From contig NZ_CAKAKL010000002.1 of NCBI RefSeq assembly GCF_916619195.1, positions 808,001-872,000 of the forward strand: DNA of 64,000 bases, in the 5' to 3' direction. The DNA comes from Inquilinus sp. Marseille-Q2685 (GTDB taxonomy: Bacteria > Pseudomonadota > Alphaproteobacteria > DSM-16000 > Inquilinaceae). Of this stretch, positions 34,861 to 44,273 are shown in pieces (within the stretch, counting starts at the first letter, position 1; the number at the start of each line of letters is the position of its first letter). The position numbers and the translations under genes were made by a program. A model generated the notes under the pieces. It did not search any database. It saw only the letters and a list, made by a program, of their open reading frames with translations, and had not been told where the DNA came from.

Positions 34861-35859
34861 TCAGGCCGGCACCAGCCCGCCGGTGACCGTCCGGAGCCCG
34901 AGCTTCTCCAGCAGCCGGGTGTCTCGGTCCGGCCCCGGATTGGCCGTGGTCAGCAGCACGTCGCCGAGGAAGATCGAGTTGGCGCCCGCGACGAAGCACA
35001 GCGCCTGCAGCTCGTCGCTCATATACTGTCGCCCAGCGGAGAGGCGCAGCACGCTGCGCGGCAGCAGGATCCGCGCCACCGCGACCAGCCGGACGAAACC
35101 GATCGGGTCGGGCTTCTCCGCCATCTCCATCACCGGCGTCCCCGCCACCTCGTTCCACAGGTTCAGCGGCACGCTTTCCGGATGCGGATCCATCCCGGCC
35201 AGGAGCAGCAGCATGCCCAGCCGGTCGTCGACCGTCTCGCCCATGCCGACGATGCCGCCGCAGCAGACCTTGATGCCGGCGGCGCGAACATGCTCCAGCG
35301 TCTCCAGCCGGTCCTGCAGCGTGCGGGTGGTGATGATCCGGCCGTAGAATTCGGGCGAGGTGTCGACGTTGTGGCTGTAGTAGTCGAGCCCCGCCGCCTT
35401 CAGCCGGTCCGCCTGCGGCCGGGTCAGCATGCCGAGGGTGACGCAGGTCGACATTCCCAGCGCCTTGACCCCCGCCACCATCTCGCAGACCCGGTCGAGG
35501 TCGCGGTCCTTCAGGCTGCGCCAGGCGGCGCCCATGCAGAAGCGGCCGGCGCCGGCGGCCTTGGCCCGGGCAGCCCGGTCCACGACCGTTTCGGCCTCCA
35601 TCAGCCGCGTGGCCTTGACCCCGGTGTCGTAGCGGGCGCTCTGCGAGCAGTAGCCGCAATCCTCCGGGCAGCCGCCGGTCTTGATGCTGAGCAGGCTGGC
35701 GGTCTCGACCGCCGCCGGGTCGAAGCTCTCGCGATGGACCAGCTGGGCCCGGTGCAGCAGCTCCGGGAACGGCAGGCCGTAGAGCGCCTCGGCCTCGGCC
35801 CGCGTCCAGTCGAACCGGACGGCGGGCCTGGAACCGGAAGCGGCGTCAGCCGCCGTCAC
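34861..35859 (-). CDS. bioB: biotin synthase
   Basis: 332 residues. Radical-SAM enzyme inserting sulfur into dethiobiotin. The 4Fe-4S motif is [29 protein letters not shown] and the C-terminal [13 protein letters not shown] are BioB hallmarks. GTG start at 35857-35859 overlaps the bioY stop, so uptake and synthesis are one transcriptional unit under BioR boxes. No bioA, bioD or bioF in the window, so other biotin genes must lie elsewhere if the pathway is complete. Confidence 0.95.
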   Translation of the reverse strand: MTAADAASGSRPAVRFDWTRAEAEALYGLPFPELLHRAQLVHRESFDPAAVETASLLSIKTGGCPEDCGYCSQSARYDTGVKATRLMEAETVVDRAARAKAAGAGRFCMGAAWRSLKDRDLDRVCEMVAGVKALGMSTCVTLGMLTRPQADRLKAAGLDYYSHNVDTSPEFYGRIITTRTLQDRLETLEHVRAAGIKVCCGGIVGMGETVDDRLGMLLLLAGMDPHPESVPLNLWNEVAGTPVMEMAEKPDPIGFVRLVAVARILLPRSVLRLSAGRQYMSDELQALCFVAGANSIFLGDVLLTTANPGPDRDTRLLEKLGLRTVTGGLVPA

Positions 35860-36413
35860 GCAGCCCTCCGGACGCGGCGCAGGGCGACGGTCACCGCGGC
35901 GGCGAGCAGCACCTTCAGCGCATCGCCGATCAGGAACGGCGCGACGCCGGCGGGGATCACGGCCGCCCAGCCGGTGAACTGCGCCAGCCAGAGGCAGCCG
36001 AGCAGATAGATCACGGCCAGCCCGGCCAGCATCGGCACCGCGGTGGCGACCAGCCCGCCCGGGCGGCGCCTGATCCATTCGCCGGCCAGGAAGGCGGCGA
36101 CGACGAAGCCGAGCAGATAGCCGCCGGTCGGCCCCACCAGCGGCGCCCCCCCGCTGCTGCCCCCGGCCAGGACCGGCGGGCCGACCGCCGCTTCCGCCAG
36201 GAAGGTTGCAACCATCGCTGCCGCCAGCCGGCCGCCGGCCATCCCGGCCAGGAGGAAGGTGGCGCAGACCTGCATGGTCATCGGCACCGGCCAGAACGGG
36301 ATCAGGATCTGGCCGCTGAGCGCCATCAGCAGGCTGCCGCCGATGACGGCGGCGGGAACGCGCCAGCCGGTCAGGGCGGGTGCAGATATCGGTGCTTCGG
36401 CGGGTGAATGCAT
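35856..36413 (-). CDS. bioY: biotin transporter BioY
   Basis: 185-residue membrane S-component with about six hydrophobic helices and the BioY hallmarks [20 protein letters not shown] and [11 protein letters not shown]. Works alone or with an ECF energy module; no bioMN genes are adjacent. Start at ATG 36411-36413 with GAGGAG upstream, preferred over a TTG 15 bases further up. First gene of bioYB, divergent from bioR. Confidence 0.93.
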   Translation of the reverse strand: MHSPAEAPISAPALTGWRVPAAVIGGSLLMALSGQILIPFWPVPMTMQVCATFLLAGMAGGRLAAAMVATFLAEAAVGPPVLAGGSSGGAPLVGPTGGYLLGFVVAAFLAGEWIRRRPGGLVATAVPMLAGLAVIYLLGCLWLAQFTGWAAVIPAGVAPFLIGDALKVLLAAAVTVALRRVRRAA

Positions 36414-36431
36414 GATCTGACTCCTCAAAGA

Positions 36432-36533
36432 TCATAGATAATCGTATCGATTAATCTATGATAATTGCGACTCAGCCGAGTCTAGAGGTGCCATCCGCCG
36501 GGCGCACCGATTTACTCAGTAGATAATCTATAA
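36432..36533. promoter_or_regulatory. BioR boxes in the bioY-bioR intergenic region
   Basis: Compared with the published BioR signal TTATMKATAA: minus-strand TTATCTATGA at 36432-36441 (9/10), TAATCTATGA at 36452-36461 (8/10) and TAATCTATAA at 36524-36533 (9/10). The first two form an inverted pair next to bioY. The third overlaps the likely -10 (TATAAT, 36529-36534) of bioR, allowing autorepression. Confidence 0.75.
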
Positions 36534-36538
36534 TCGAA

Positions 36539-37192
36539 ATGCCGAAGACCCCATCGCAGCAGACCCTCGCCGACCGGATCGCCGATGTGCTGGCCGAGCG
36601 GATCGTGACCGGCGAGTTGGCGCCGGACGTGCCGCTGCGCCAGGACCACATCGCTCATGAGTTCGGATCCAGCCATGTGCCCGTCCGCGAGGCGTTCCAG
36701 CGCCTGCAGGCCCAGGGCCTGGCGGTGAGCGAGCCGCGGCGCGGCATGCGCGTGGCGCCGCTGGACGAGCGGTCGATGCGCGAGGTGGTGGAGATCCGGG
36801 CGGCGCTGGAGGTGCTGGCGCTGCGCCACGCTGCCCGCCGGCTGACGCCGCTGCAGATCGAGCGGATCGACGAGGCCGTCACAGCGGGCGACCGGGCGCA
36901 GTCCTTCGCCGAATGGGAGGCGGCCAACCGCAGCTTCCACCGCGAGCTGGTGGCGGCCTGCCGCATGCCGCGCCTGCTGGCGATGCTGGCGGAGCTGCAG
37001 CTCGCCAACTCACGCTACACCTTCGCCGCGACCCGATCGGCCGGCTGGCAGCCGCGCTCGAACCAGGACCACCGGCAGATCCTGGACGCGCTGCGGCGCG
37101 GCGCTGTCGACCAGGCGGCCGCGCTGCTGGGCCGGCACATCCAGACGCTGGAACGGGTCGGCGGTGCCGCCGCCGAGCCGCCGAACCGCTGA
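36539..37192 (+). CDS. bioR: GntR-family regulator BioR
   Basis: 217 residues of the FadR/FCD subfamily: winged helix about 8-75 (LADRIADVLAERIVTGEL, then HVPVREAFQRLQAQGL), followed by a helical FCD domain. Location divergent from bioYB, with BioR boxes between, supports identity as the biotin-responsive repressor. A TATAAT ends only 4 bases before the ATG, so the transcript may be leaderless. Confidence 0.85.
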   Translation: MPKTPSQQTLADRIADVLAERIVTGELAPDVPLRQDHIAHEFGSSHVPVREAFQRLQAQGLAVSEPRRGMRVAPLDERSMREVVEIRAALEVLALRHAARRLTPLQIERIDEAVTAGDRAQSFAEWEAANRSFHRELVAACRMPRLLAMLAELQLANSRYTFAATRSAGWQPRSNQDHRQILDALRRGAVDQAAALLGRHIQTLERVGGAAAEPPNR

Positions 37193-37195
37193 GGA

Positions 37196-38212
37196 TCAGG
37201 CCCGGCGACGCCGACGGCCTTCGCGCTCGCCGCTGCCTTCGGCCGGGCGGCCCGACTGGGCCTTGATTGGGCCCAGGAGCCGCTCGACCGTCTCGACATC
37301 CGGAACCGGGCCGCGGGCGGTGCCGTTCACTGCCGCGACCATGGCGCGGATGTGCTCGGGCGTCGTGCCGCAGCAACCGCCGATGATGCGGGCGCCGGCA
37401 TCGCGCGCCAGCACCGCGTAATCGGCCATGATCTCAGGCGTGCCGTCATAGACGATGGCGCCCTCGCGATATTGCGGGATGCCGCAATTGCCCTTGGCGA
37501 CGATGATGTCGCCGGCCTCAGAGGCGCGCATCAGGCCGAGGATGCTGTCCAGCAACTGCGCCGGGCCGATGCCGCAATTGGCGCCGAAGGCGCTGGGCCG
37601 GCAGGCGCAGTTGCGGCCGTGGGTGATCGCCGCCTCCGGCGTCAGCCCCATCATGGTGCGGCCATTGGTGTCGAAGGTCATGGTCGAGACGATCGGCAGG
37701 CCGGTGCGCGACGCGCCTTCGATCGCCGCCTGGATCTCCTCCGCCGCCGAGATGGTCTCGATCCACAACACGTCGACGCCGCCCTCGGCCAGCGCCTCGG
37801 CCTGCTCGGCGAAGGCGGCCACGCCCTCCTCGTAGCTCAGCGCGCCGACCGGCTGGAAGATGTCGCCGGTCGGGCCCATCGAGCCGCCGACGATGACCGG
37901 CCGGTCGAACTCCGCCGCCACCGCGCGGGCGATGCGGGCGCCGGCGACGTTCAGCTCGCGCACCCGGCCCTGGGCGCTGTGCAGCGCCAGCCGACGCGCA
38001 TTGCCGCCGAAGGTGTTGGTCAGGATGATGTCGGAGCCGGCCTCGGCGAAGCCGCGATGCACGGCCTGCACCCGCTCCGGCCGCTCGATGTTCCACAGCT
38101 CCGGGCTGTCCCCGGTTTCCAGCCCCTGGGCGAACAGGCCGGTGCCCATGCCGCCATCCGCGAACAGGATTGGCTTGGCGGCGAGCAGGTCGTGAAAGCG
38201 GGTGCTGGGCAT
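37196..38212 (-). CDS. homocysteine S-methyltransferase family protein (betaine-homocysteine type)
   Basis: 338 residues of the Hcy-methyltransferase family. Zn-binding cysteines are in FGANCGIGP and IIGGCCGTTPEHI; the N-terminal GGMGTGLFAQGL and SMGPTGDIFQPVG are typical. It moves a methyl group from a donor such as betaine, or from a corrinoid system, to homocysteine. The C-terminus ends in an Arg run (EREGRRRRRA) also found in two proteins of the corrinoid operon at 53028-56083. That link and the nearby MttB-family gene suggest a role in the same C1 network. Confidence 0.85.
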   Translation of the reverse strand: MPSTRFHDLLAAKPILFADGGMGTGLFAQGLETGDSPELWNIERPERVQAVHRGFAEAGSDIILTNTFGGNARRLALHSAQGRVRELNVAGARIARAVAAEFDRPVIVGGSMGPTGDIFQPVGALSYEEGVAAFAEQAEALAEGGVDVLWIETISAAEEIQAAIEGASRTGLPIVSTMTFDTNGRTMMGLTPEAAITHGRNCACRPSAFGANCGIGPAQLLDSILGLMRASEAGDIIVAKGNCGIPQYREGAIVYDGTPEIMADYAVLARDAGARIIGGCCGTTPEHIRAMVAAVNGTARGPVPDVETVERLLGPIKAQSGRPAEGSGEREGRRRRRA

Positions 38213-38421
38213 GGCCGGACCTTCCTGGAAACCACGGCGGGCGCAGAGCGACGGTACCGCCGGGCCGATGCGAACTCCACTTAAATATAAGGATATCGTT
38301 ATGAATTTATATCTCGTCTGCGACGCCGGCTCGCCCGGCCTCGCCGCGCTGCGAGTCGTTCGTCATTGCCTTTGCCCCGGGCCCGGCGGAGAAGCGGAAG
38401 GCGAGCGAGGCGGAGACGGCG

Positions 38422-39378
38422 ATGAAGGACTTTTCCGAACTGACCGAGCGGGAGCTGCTGGCCCTGGCGATCGCGCTGGAGGAGGAGGACGCCCGGATCT
38501 ATGGCGATTTCGCCGAGGGCCTGGCCGCCGACTTCCCGGCCTCGGCCGCGGTGTTCCGCGGCATAGGTCGGGAGGAGGACGGGCACCGCCACCGGCTGCT
38601 CGAGCTCTACAAGGAGCGGTTCGGCGACCATATCCCGCTGATCAACCGGCATGTCGTCCGCGGCTTCATCCGCCGCCGGCCGGTCTGGCTGTCCCGGCCG
38701 CTGTCGCTGGACACCGTGCGCAAGCAGGCCGAGGCGATGGAAGCGGAGACCCGCCGCTTCTACGAACGCGCGGCAAGCCGCGCCACCGACGCCTCGGTCC
38801 GCCAGTTGCTGGGCGACCTCGCGGCGGAGGAGCGCCGGCACGAGCATGTCGCGGAGCAGCTGGAGGCGAAACACGTCCCGGCCAAGGTGCAGGCGCGCGA
38901 GGGCGAGGACGAGCGGCGCCTGTTCGTGCTGCAGATCGTGCAGCCGGGCCTGGCCGGGCTGATGGACGGGTCGGTCTCCACCCTCGCCCCGCTCTTCGCC
39001 GCGGCCTTTGCCACCCATGACAGCTTCGACACCTTCCTGGTCGGCCTCGCCGCCTCGGTCGGCGCCGGCATCAGCATGGGCTTCGCCGAGGCGCTGTCGG
39101 ACGACGGCAGCCTGACCGGGCGCGGCCGGCCCTGGCTGCGCGGACTGGTCTGCGGCGGCATGACCGCGCTGGGCGGCCTGGGACACACCCTGCCCTATCT
39201 GATCCCGGACTTCCGCCTCGCCACCGGCATCGCCATCGCCGTGGTGGCGGCGGAACTGGCGGCGATCTCCTGGATCCGCCACCGCTTCATGGACACCCCG
39301 CTGCTCGCCTCCACCTTCCAGGTCGTGGTTGGCGGGCTGCTGGTGTTCCTGACCGGGATCCTGATCGGGAGCGCCTAG
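38422..39378 (+). CDS. mbfA: membrane-bound ferritin MbfA (erythrin-VIT1 fusion)
   Basis: 318 residues. The N-terminal ferritin-like di-iron domain (about 1-165) has ExxH ligands in ALEEEDARIYGDF, GREEDGHRHRLLEL, AETRRFYERA and AAEERRHEHV. It is joined to a VIT1/CCC1 membrane domain with five or so helices (MDGSVSTLAPLFAAAFA, ASVGAGISMGFAEALSDDG). MbfA exports iron and protects against peroxide in rhizobia, usually under Irr control. The AT-rich upstream region holds no clear Irr box. Confidence 0.9.
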   Translation: MKDFSELTERELLALAIALEEEDARIYGDFAEGLAADFPASAAVFRGIGREEDGHRHRLLELYKERFGDHIPLINRHVVRGFIRRRPVWLSRPLSLDTVRKQAEAMEAETRRFYERAASRATDASVRQLLGDLAAEERRHEHVAEQLEAKHVPAKVQAREGEDERRLFVLQIVQPGLAGLMDGSVSTLAPLFAAAFATHDSFDTFLVGLAASVGAGISMGFAEALSDDGSLTGRGRPWLRGLVCGGMTALGGLGHTLPYLIPDFRLATGIAIAVVAAELAAISWIRHRFMDTPLLASTFQVVVGGLLVFLTGILIGSA

Positions 39379-40904
39379 TCGCTGGGCACCCCACCCTCTT
39401 CCTTGCGCTTCGCGACGAAGGCGTCGAGCTCCTCGGCGATGGCGGGGTCGAGCGGCGGCGGCTCGAATTCGGCGAGGATGCGCTTGTACAGCTGGTGCGC
39501 CCGCTGGGTCGCGTCCGGCGCCCCGACCTCCTGCCAGCTCTCGAAGTTGCGCCAGTCGGACAGCAGCGGCGCGTAGAAGGCGGTCTCGTAGCGCGCCAGC
39601 GTGTGCTGGGCGCCGAAGAAATGCCCACCCGGCCCGACCTCGCGGATCGCGTCGAGGCCGAGCGTGTCGTCGTCGACCACCAGCGGCTGCAGGAACTCGG
39701 TCATCGTCTGCACCAGCTCGGCGTCGACGATCATCTTCTCGAAGCTGGCGCGTAAGCCCCCTTCGAGCCAGCCGAGGCTGTGCATGATCATGTTGGCGTG
39801 GCCCTGCACCGCCGCCCACAGCGACACCATGCTCTCATAGGTCGCCTGCACGTCGACCGCATTCGAGGCGTTGGTGTTGGACGAGCGGTAAGGCAGGCCG
39901 TAGCGCCGCGCCAGCTGGCCGCCGGCCAGCGCCGCCTTGGCGTATTCCGGCGTGCCGAAGGCGGGCGCCCCCGACTTCATGTCGACATTGGAGGTGAAGC
40001 CGCCATACATCACCGGCGCGCCGGGCCTGACCAGCTGGATCAGGGCGATGGTCGCCAGCGCCTCGGCATTCTGCTGCGCCAGCGCCCCGGCCAGCGTCGC
40101 CGGGGCCATGGCGCCGGACAGGGTGAAGGGCGTGACGGTGACGATCTGGCCCGCCTTCGCCATCTCGATCAGGCCTTCGATCATCGGCCCGTCCAGGCGC
40201 AGCGGCGACGAGGTGTTGACGACGGTGAACAGGCTGGGCTCGCGCTGCAGCTGTTCGGGGCTGACGCCGCGGGCGATGCGGGCGATCTCGATGCCGTCGC
40301 GCATCCGCACCCGGCCCAGCGCATAGGCGTGGAACGGCTTGTCGGACAGGGTCACGAAGGCGCGCAGCGCGTCAAGATGCCGGGTCGAGGGATGCAGATC
40401 CACCGGCTCGACCGGATAGCCGCCGAAGATGTGCATCGCGTTCAGCGCCTGGCCGAGCCGCAGCAGGTTGCAGTAGTCGCGATAGTTGCCGACTCGGCGC
40501 CCGCCCTCGATGTCGGAGACGTTGGGGGCCGAGCCGACCGAGGCGAAGACGATGGACCGGCCGCCGATCCGGACATCCCGCTCCGGGTTGCGGGCATGGA
40601 AGGTATAGGCGGAGGGAGCCTTCGCCACCGCGTCCAGCACCAGGCCGCGGTCGAATCGCACGCGGCGGCTGCCCGGGGTGGTCTCGGCCCCGGCGCGGCC
40701 CAGGATCTCGATCGCCTCGTCGTGCAGGAAATCCATCCCGATCTCTTCCAGGATGGTCAGCGAGGCGTCGTGGATGCGCTCGATCTGGTCCGGACGCAGC
40801 ACCTCGACCGGTGGCATCGGGTTCTCCACCAGCTGCCAGGGACGCTGGTGGAGACCACCCGCGCCGTCACGGCGTCGGCGGGGCGTGGTGCGGCTGCGGC
40901 TCAT
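39375..40904 (-). CDS. MttB-family (trimethylamine methyltransferase superfamily) protein, non-pyrrolysine
   Basis: 509-residue corrinoid-dependent methyltransferase. Family signatures: DASLTILEEIGMDFLHDEAIEIL, FASVGSAPNVSDIEGG, TPFTLSGAMAPATLAGALAQQNAE and YGGFTSNVDMKSGAPAFGTPEYAKAA. No in-frame amber codon, so it belongs to the Pyl-free branch, whose characterised members demethylate glycine betaine, proline betaine or carnitine. The N-terminus carries an Arg run (PRRRRDG). Its probable corrinoid partner is encoded at 58027. The stop overlaps the mbfA stop (shared CTAG). Confidence 0.88.
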   Translation of the reverse strand: MSRSRTTPRRRRDGAGGLHQRPWQLVENPMPPVEVLRPDQIERIHDASLTILEEIGMDFLHDEAIEILGRAGAETTPGSRRVRFDRGLVLDAVAKAPSAYTFHARNPERDVRIGGRSIVFASVGSAPNVSDIEGGRRVGNYRDYCNLLRLGQALNAMHIFGGYPVEPVDLHPSTRHLDALRAFVTLSDKPFHAYALGRVRMRDGIEIARIARGVSPEQLQREPSLFTVVNTSSPLRLDGPMIEGLIEMAKAGQIVTVTPFTLSGAMAPATLAGALAQQNAEALATIALIQLVRPGAPVMYGGFTSNVDMKSGAPAFGTPEYAKAALAGGQLARRYGLPYRSSNTNASNAVDVQATYESMVSLWAAVQGHANMIMHSLGWLEGGLRASFEKMIVDAELVQTMTEFLQPLVVDDDTLGLDAIREVGPGGHFFGAQHTLARYETAFYAPLLSDWRNFESWQEVGAPDATQRAHQLYKRILAEFEPPPLDPAIAEELDAFVAKRKEEGGVPSD

Positions 40905-41093
40905 CCTGACCTCGTCTCGATCTCTGGCGACTCCCGGTGCTCAACCCTGGCACGGCCGGCGTCGCGGGACGCCGCCCGGATTCGCCATGCAGCGACGTCA
41001 GCGCGACATGTGACATGGGGCACGACGGCAGCCATAATCCTGCTGTAATATGCGAGCTACTCTCAACTGGACCGTATTTCTGTGGAGGATTGT

Positions 41094-42210
41094 ATGCCCC
41101 GTCTGCTGGAGCCCGGCGATCCCGTGCCGCTCTTCGTGGTTCCGACGCCGCAGCGGCCGGATTTCCGTTTCGACACCGTGGCCGGGCGCTACATCGTCCT
41201 CAGCTTCTTCGGCTCGGCCGGCGATGCCCAGTCGGCGCGGCTCCTGTCGGCGATCGCGGCCGAGATCGGGCCGTTCAACGACGGCCATGCCGCCTTCTTC
41301 GGCGTCAGCCAGGACAAGAACGACGCCCAGGCCGGACGGCTGCCGACCCGTGTCCCGGGGCTGCGCCACTTCTACGATTTCGACCGCAAGATCAGCACCA
41401 GCTACGGCGCCGACCAGCGCAAGGTCAGCTATGTGCTGTCGCCCAACCTGCGCGTGCTGGCCCGCTTCCCGATCGAGGACGGGGTCGAGCATGCCAAGCT
41501 GCTGGTGGAGTTCGTCAGCAAGCTGCCGCCGCTGACCCGGCTGGGCACGGCCACGCCGGGCGCCCCGGTGCTGGTGGTGCCGTATCTGTTCGAGCCGGAA
41601 TTCTGCCGCGCCCTGATCGACTACTACAACAAGGTCGGCGGCGAGGAGAGCGGCTTCATGCAGACCCTGCCGGACGGCCGCACCGCCGCCGCGGTCGATC
41701 ACGCCCACAAGAAGCGCAAGGATGCGACGATCGAGGACGAGGCGCTGCGCCTGGGCATGAAGGCCCGAATCGAGCGGCGCCTGGTGCCCGAGATCAAGAA
41801 GGCGTTCCAGTTCAACGCCACCCGGATCGAACGCTACATCGTCGCCTGCTACGATTCCGGCGAGGGCGGCTATTTCCGCGCCCATCGCGACAACACAACC
41901 AAGGGCACGGCGCATCGCCGTCACTATCAACCTGAACGCCGAGGAGTTCGAGGGCGGCGAGCTGCGATTCCCCGAATACGACCGCCACAGCTACAAGGCG
42001 CCGACCGGCGGGGCGGTGGTGTTCTCCTGCTCGCTGCTGCACGAGGCGCTGCCGGTGACCAAGGGCACGCGCTACTGCACCCTGCCCTTCCTGTATGACG
42101 AGGAGGGCGCCAAGATCCGCGAGCAGAACCTGTCCTATTTCGCCGACGAGGATCTGCGCAGCCAGCTCGAGCGCAACCTGCTGGGCAAAGAGGCGAAGGC
42201 CGCGGGCTGA
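41094..42210 (+). pseudogene. 2-oxoglutarate/Fe(II) oxygenase with peroxiredoxin-like N-terminus, frameshifted
   Basis: ATG 41094 behind GGAGG. The first 280 or so codons encode a thioredoxin/AhpC-like domain (YIVLSFFGSAGDAQSARLL, no peroxidatic Cys) and the start of a prolyl-4-hydroxylase-like domain with the HxD pair in YFRAHRDNTTKGTAHR. Near 41917 the frame is lost. The rest continues in the +1 frame (VTINLNAEEFEGGELRF, SLLHEALPVTKGTRY with the distal His and 2OG Arg) to a stop at 42210. About 8 bases appear missing between short CGCCG repeats. Either a real pseudogene or a sequencing error. Confidence 0.8.
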
Positions 42211-42218
42211 GGCACCGA

Positions 42219-42252
42219 TTCGGGATCGGCTGTTCCTGCGGCCGATCCCGAA
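42219..42252. terminator. bidirectional-looking hairpin between convergent genes
   Basis: Perfect 12-bp stem TTCGGGATCGGC/GCCGATCCCGAA with a 10-base loop, 9 bases after the oxygenase stop and 25 before the peptidase stop. No clear T-run on either strand. Confidence 0.55.
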
Positions 42253-42276
42253 CCAAGCGCCTACCGCTCGGCCGGC

Positions 42277-43632
42277 CTATCCGTTCGAGCATCCGCGCGG
42301 GGCCTGCACCAGGCCGACGCCGTAGACCGGATCGCGGCCCGGCGCGCCGAGATCCCGGGCCCGGGATGCCAGCCGGCGCAGCACCGCCGCCTCGCCGTCC
42401 TCCGGCTGCGGATCGGCGGCCACGGCGGCGACCACAAAAGGGACCGCGAAGGACGTGCCGGTGACGAGACGGGCCGTGCCGGCCCCATCGGTCACTGGCA
42501 CCCGCACGCCAGGCGCCGCGACATCGACATAGGGGCCGCGATTGGCCGCGGCATAGACGGCCCCGTAATGGTCGACCGCGGTCACCGCCACCACTTCCGG
42601 CAGGGCGGCCGGATAGGCCGGCGGCGCGGTGGGACCGTCATTGCCGGCCGCCGCCACCAGCACCAGCCCCGCCCGGGACGACCGACGGATGGCCTCGGCC
42701 AGGATCGCGTTCTCGCGGCCGGCGAAGCTGAGCGCGACCACGCCGACGCGCTGCGCCACCATCCAGTCGAGGGCGAGGGCCACGGCGACGACGCTGGCCA
42801 CGTCGCCTTCGGCATCGCCGGGCTCGAAGGCATCGGCGGCATACAGCCGCGACCGCGGCAGGAGCGCCGGAGCCCCGCCGGCGATCAGCGCGGCGACGGC
42901 ATCGCCATGGGCATGATCCTCGGCCCCGGAGGATGAGAAGTTGGCCGACACCAGCCGGCGTCCGAGCCCCTGGCGCAGGGCCAGCGACAGGCCCGTGTCG
43001 ATCATGCCGACCGCGACTCCGTCGCTGCAGAGGGCCAGGTCGTCGTGCCAGCCGATCAGCGACCGGGCGAAGTCGAGCGGCGGCAACGTCGCGGTTCCGG
43101 ACGGCCGGTACAGGTGGTGCAGGTCCAGCAGCAGGTCGGGAAAGCGCCGCTGCAATACGGACCGGGCCATCGCCGGCGTCATCCCGCCCGGGATGCGCAG
43201 GCGGATCAGCAGCAGGTCCAGCTGCTGCAGCGGCCGTTCGTCGATGGGCCGGAAGCCGATCCGCCGCAGCTCCGCCAGATGCGACCGGGCCGCATCCTCC
43301 ACCACCACGATCTCGTCGGCGACGATGTCGTGGTCGCCGCCTTGGCGGGATGGCCGCGACGCCGGCGGGCGTCCCACGGCCGCGTCGTCGCGATCATCGG
43401 CGTCGTCGCGATCGTCATCCGCGCCGCCGTCGTCATCGCCATCGCCGTCATCGCCGCCATCGTCGTCGCCACCACCGTCATCATCTCCACCGCCGTCGTC
43501 CCCGCCCCCGTCGTCGCCGTCGTCATCCGCCCGCGCCGACCAGTCGAAGACGGGGCCGAGATCCGGGACCAGGAGATGCGGCAGTTGCATCGCCAACAGG
43601 GCCGCGGCGACCAGGGTGGCGGCGCGGATCAT
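42277..43632 (-). CDS. secreted S8 (subtilisin-like) serine peptidase with Asp/Gly-rich N-terminal tract
   Basis: 451 residues. Signal peptide to about residue 34, then 48 residues composed almost only of Asp and Gly (about 36-83). A propeptide-like region (EIVVVEDAARSHLAELRRIGF) precedes the catalytic domain. The triad is Asp about 212 (VGMIDTGLS), His about 242 (HAHGDAVAAL) and Ser about 394 (VTGTSFAVPF); the oxyanion Asn is in AAAGNDG. The acidic tract may bind calcium or act as a charged spacer. Start overlaps the anti-sigma stop (ATGA); third gene of an ECF operon. Confidence 0.88.
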   Translation of the reverse strand: MIRAATLVAAALLAMQLPHLLVPDLGPVFDWSARADDDGDDGGGDDGGGDDDGGGDDDGGDDGDGDDDGGADDDRDDADDRDDAAVGRPPASRPSRQGGDHDIVADEIVVVEDAARSHLAELRRIGFRPIDERPLQQLDLLLIRLRIPGGMTPAMARSVLQRRFPDLLLDLHHLYRPSGTATLPPLDFARSLIGWHDDLALCSDGVAVGMIDTGLSLALRQGLGRRLVSANFSSSGAEDHAHGDAVAALIAGGAPALLPRSRLYAADAFEPGDAEGDVASVVAVALALDWMVAQRVGVVALSFAGRENAILAEAIRRSSRAGLVLVAAAGNDGPTAPPAYPAALPEVVAVTAVDHYGAVYAAANRGPYVDVAAPGVRVPVTDGAGTARLVTGTSFAVPFVVAAVAADPQPEDGEAAVLRRLASRARDLGAPGRDPVYGVGLVQAPRGCSNG

Positions 43633-44273
43633 CGGTCGCTGCCGGTCGCGGCCGGCAGGGTCAGGACCGACCAGGCGCCGTCGGCACCGCGGCACGCGAT
43701 GCCCTCCTCCGCCGCCGGGGACAGGATGCGAAAGGCGCGGCAGCGCCCGGCGAAGCCCGGATCCACCGGCCCGATGATGCGGATCTGCCGGCCCTCGACC
43801 GTCACCGTGCTGCCGTCGTCCCCGGTCTCCAGCGCTTCCAGCAACGCCGCCGCCGCGGCCTCGCCGGCCGTATCGGGCGCCGGGCCGGCGGCCGTCCGCA
43901 CGACACCCGTCTCGCCGTCATGCGGCACGGCGAGACCGAGCCCGAAGGCTGCGACCGCGACCAGGGCCGCGAAGGCCGGCCCGCGCCAGCCGGACAGGCC
44001 AAGCCATCGCACCGGATCGAAGGAAAGCCTGAATCGAGAGGCGCCCGGCCGGACCAGCGCCGCGAGCGCAGGCGGCAGCGGGGCCGCCATCGCCTCGGCA
44101 TAGGCGCCGCGGGCGGCTTGCCCGCCCGATCGCATCAGCCGCGCGGCCTCGGCCGCCGCGGCGTCCTCGCGCAGGACGGCCTCGATCCGCGCCGCCTCCT
44201 CTGCCGGCAGCTCGCCGTCGAGATAGGCGACGATCAGCGCATCATCCCAGGATCTGGACCGGTCGTCCGCCAT
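43629..44273 (-). CDS. transmembrane anti-sigma factor
   Basis: 214 residues. The cytoplasmic N-terminus (about 1-45: DDALIVAYLDGELPAEEAARIEAVL) matches anti-sigma domains but lacks the HxxxCxxC zinc motif. One transmembrane helix (about 99-116: FAALVAVAAFGLGLAV) is followed by a periplasmic domain with two Cys (GRCRAF, IACRG) that could form a disulfide sensor. The gene begins inside the sigma gene (32-base overlap) and is coupled to the peptidase. Confidence 0.82.
   Translation of the reverse strand: MADDRSRSWDDALIVAYLDGELPAEEAARIEAVLREDAAAAEAARLMRSGGQAARGAYAEAMAAPLPPALAALVRPGASRFRLSFDPVRWLGLSGWRGPAFAALVAVAAFGLGLAVPHDGETGVVRTAAGPAPDTAGEAAAAALLEALETGDDGSTVTVEGRQIRIIGPVDPGFAGRCRAFRILSPAAEEGIACRGADGAWSVLTLPAATGSDR

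Noticed and set aside
34861-36435. A single 524-residue fusion of bioY-region sequence with biotin synthase
   Set aside because: The upstream part is the wrong frame of bioY; BioB similarity starts only after the GTG at 35859.
38281-38310. AT-rich imperfect dyad upstream of mbfA considered as an Irr (ICE) box
   Set aside because: The half-sites do not resemble the TTTAGAA-type ICE sequence and the symmetry is weak.
39375-40904. Possible pyrrolysine-encoding MttB
   Set aside because: The reading frame is uninterrupted with no internal amber codon, and no pylT or pylS is visible, so it belongs to the non-pyrrolysine branch.
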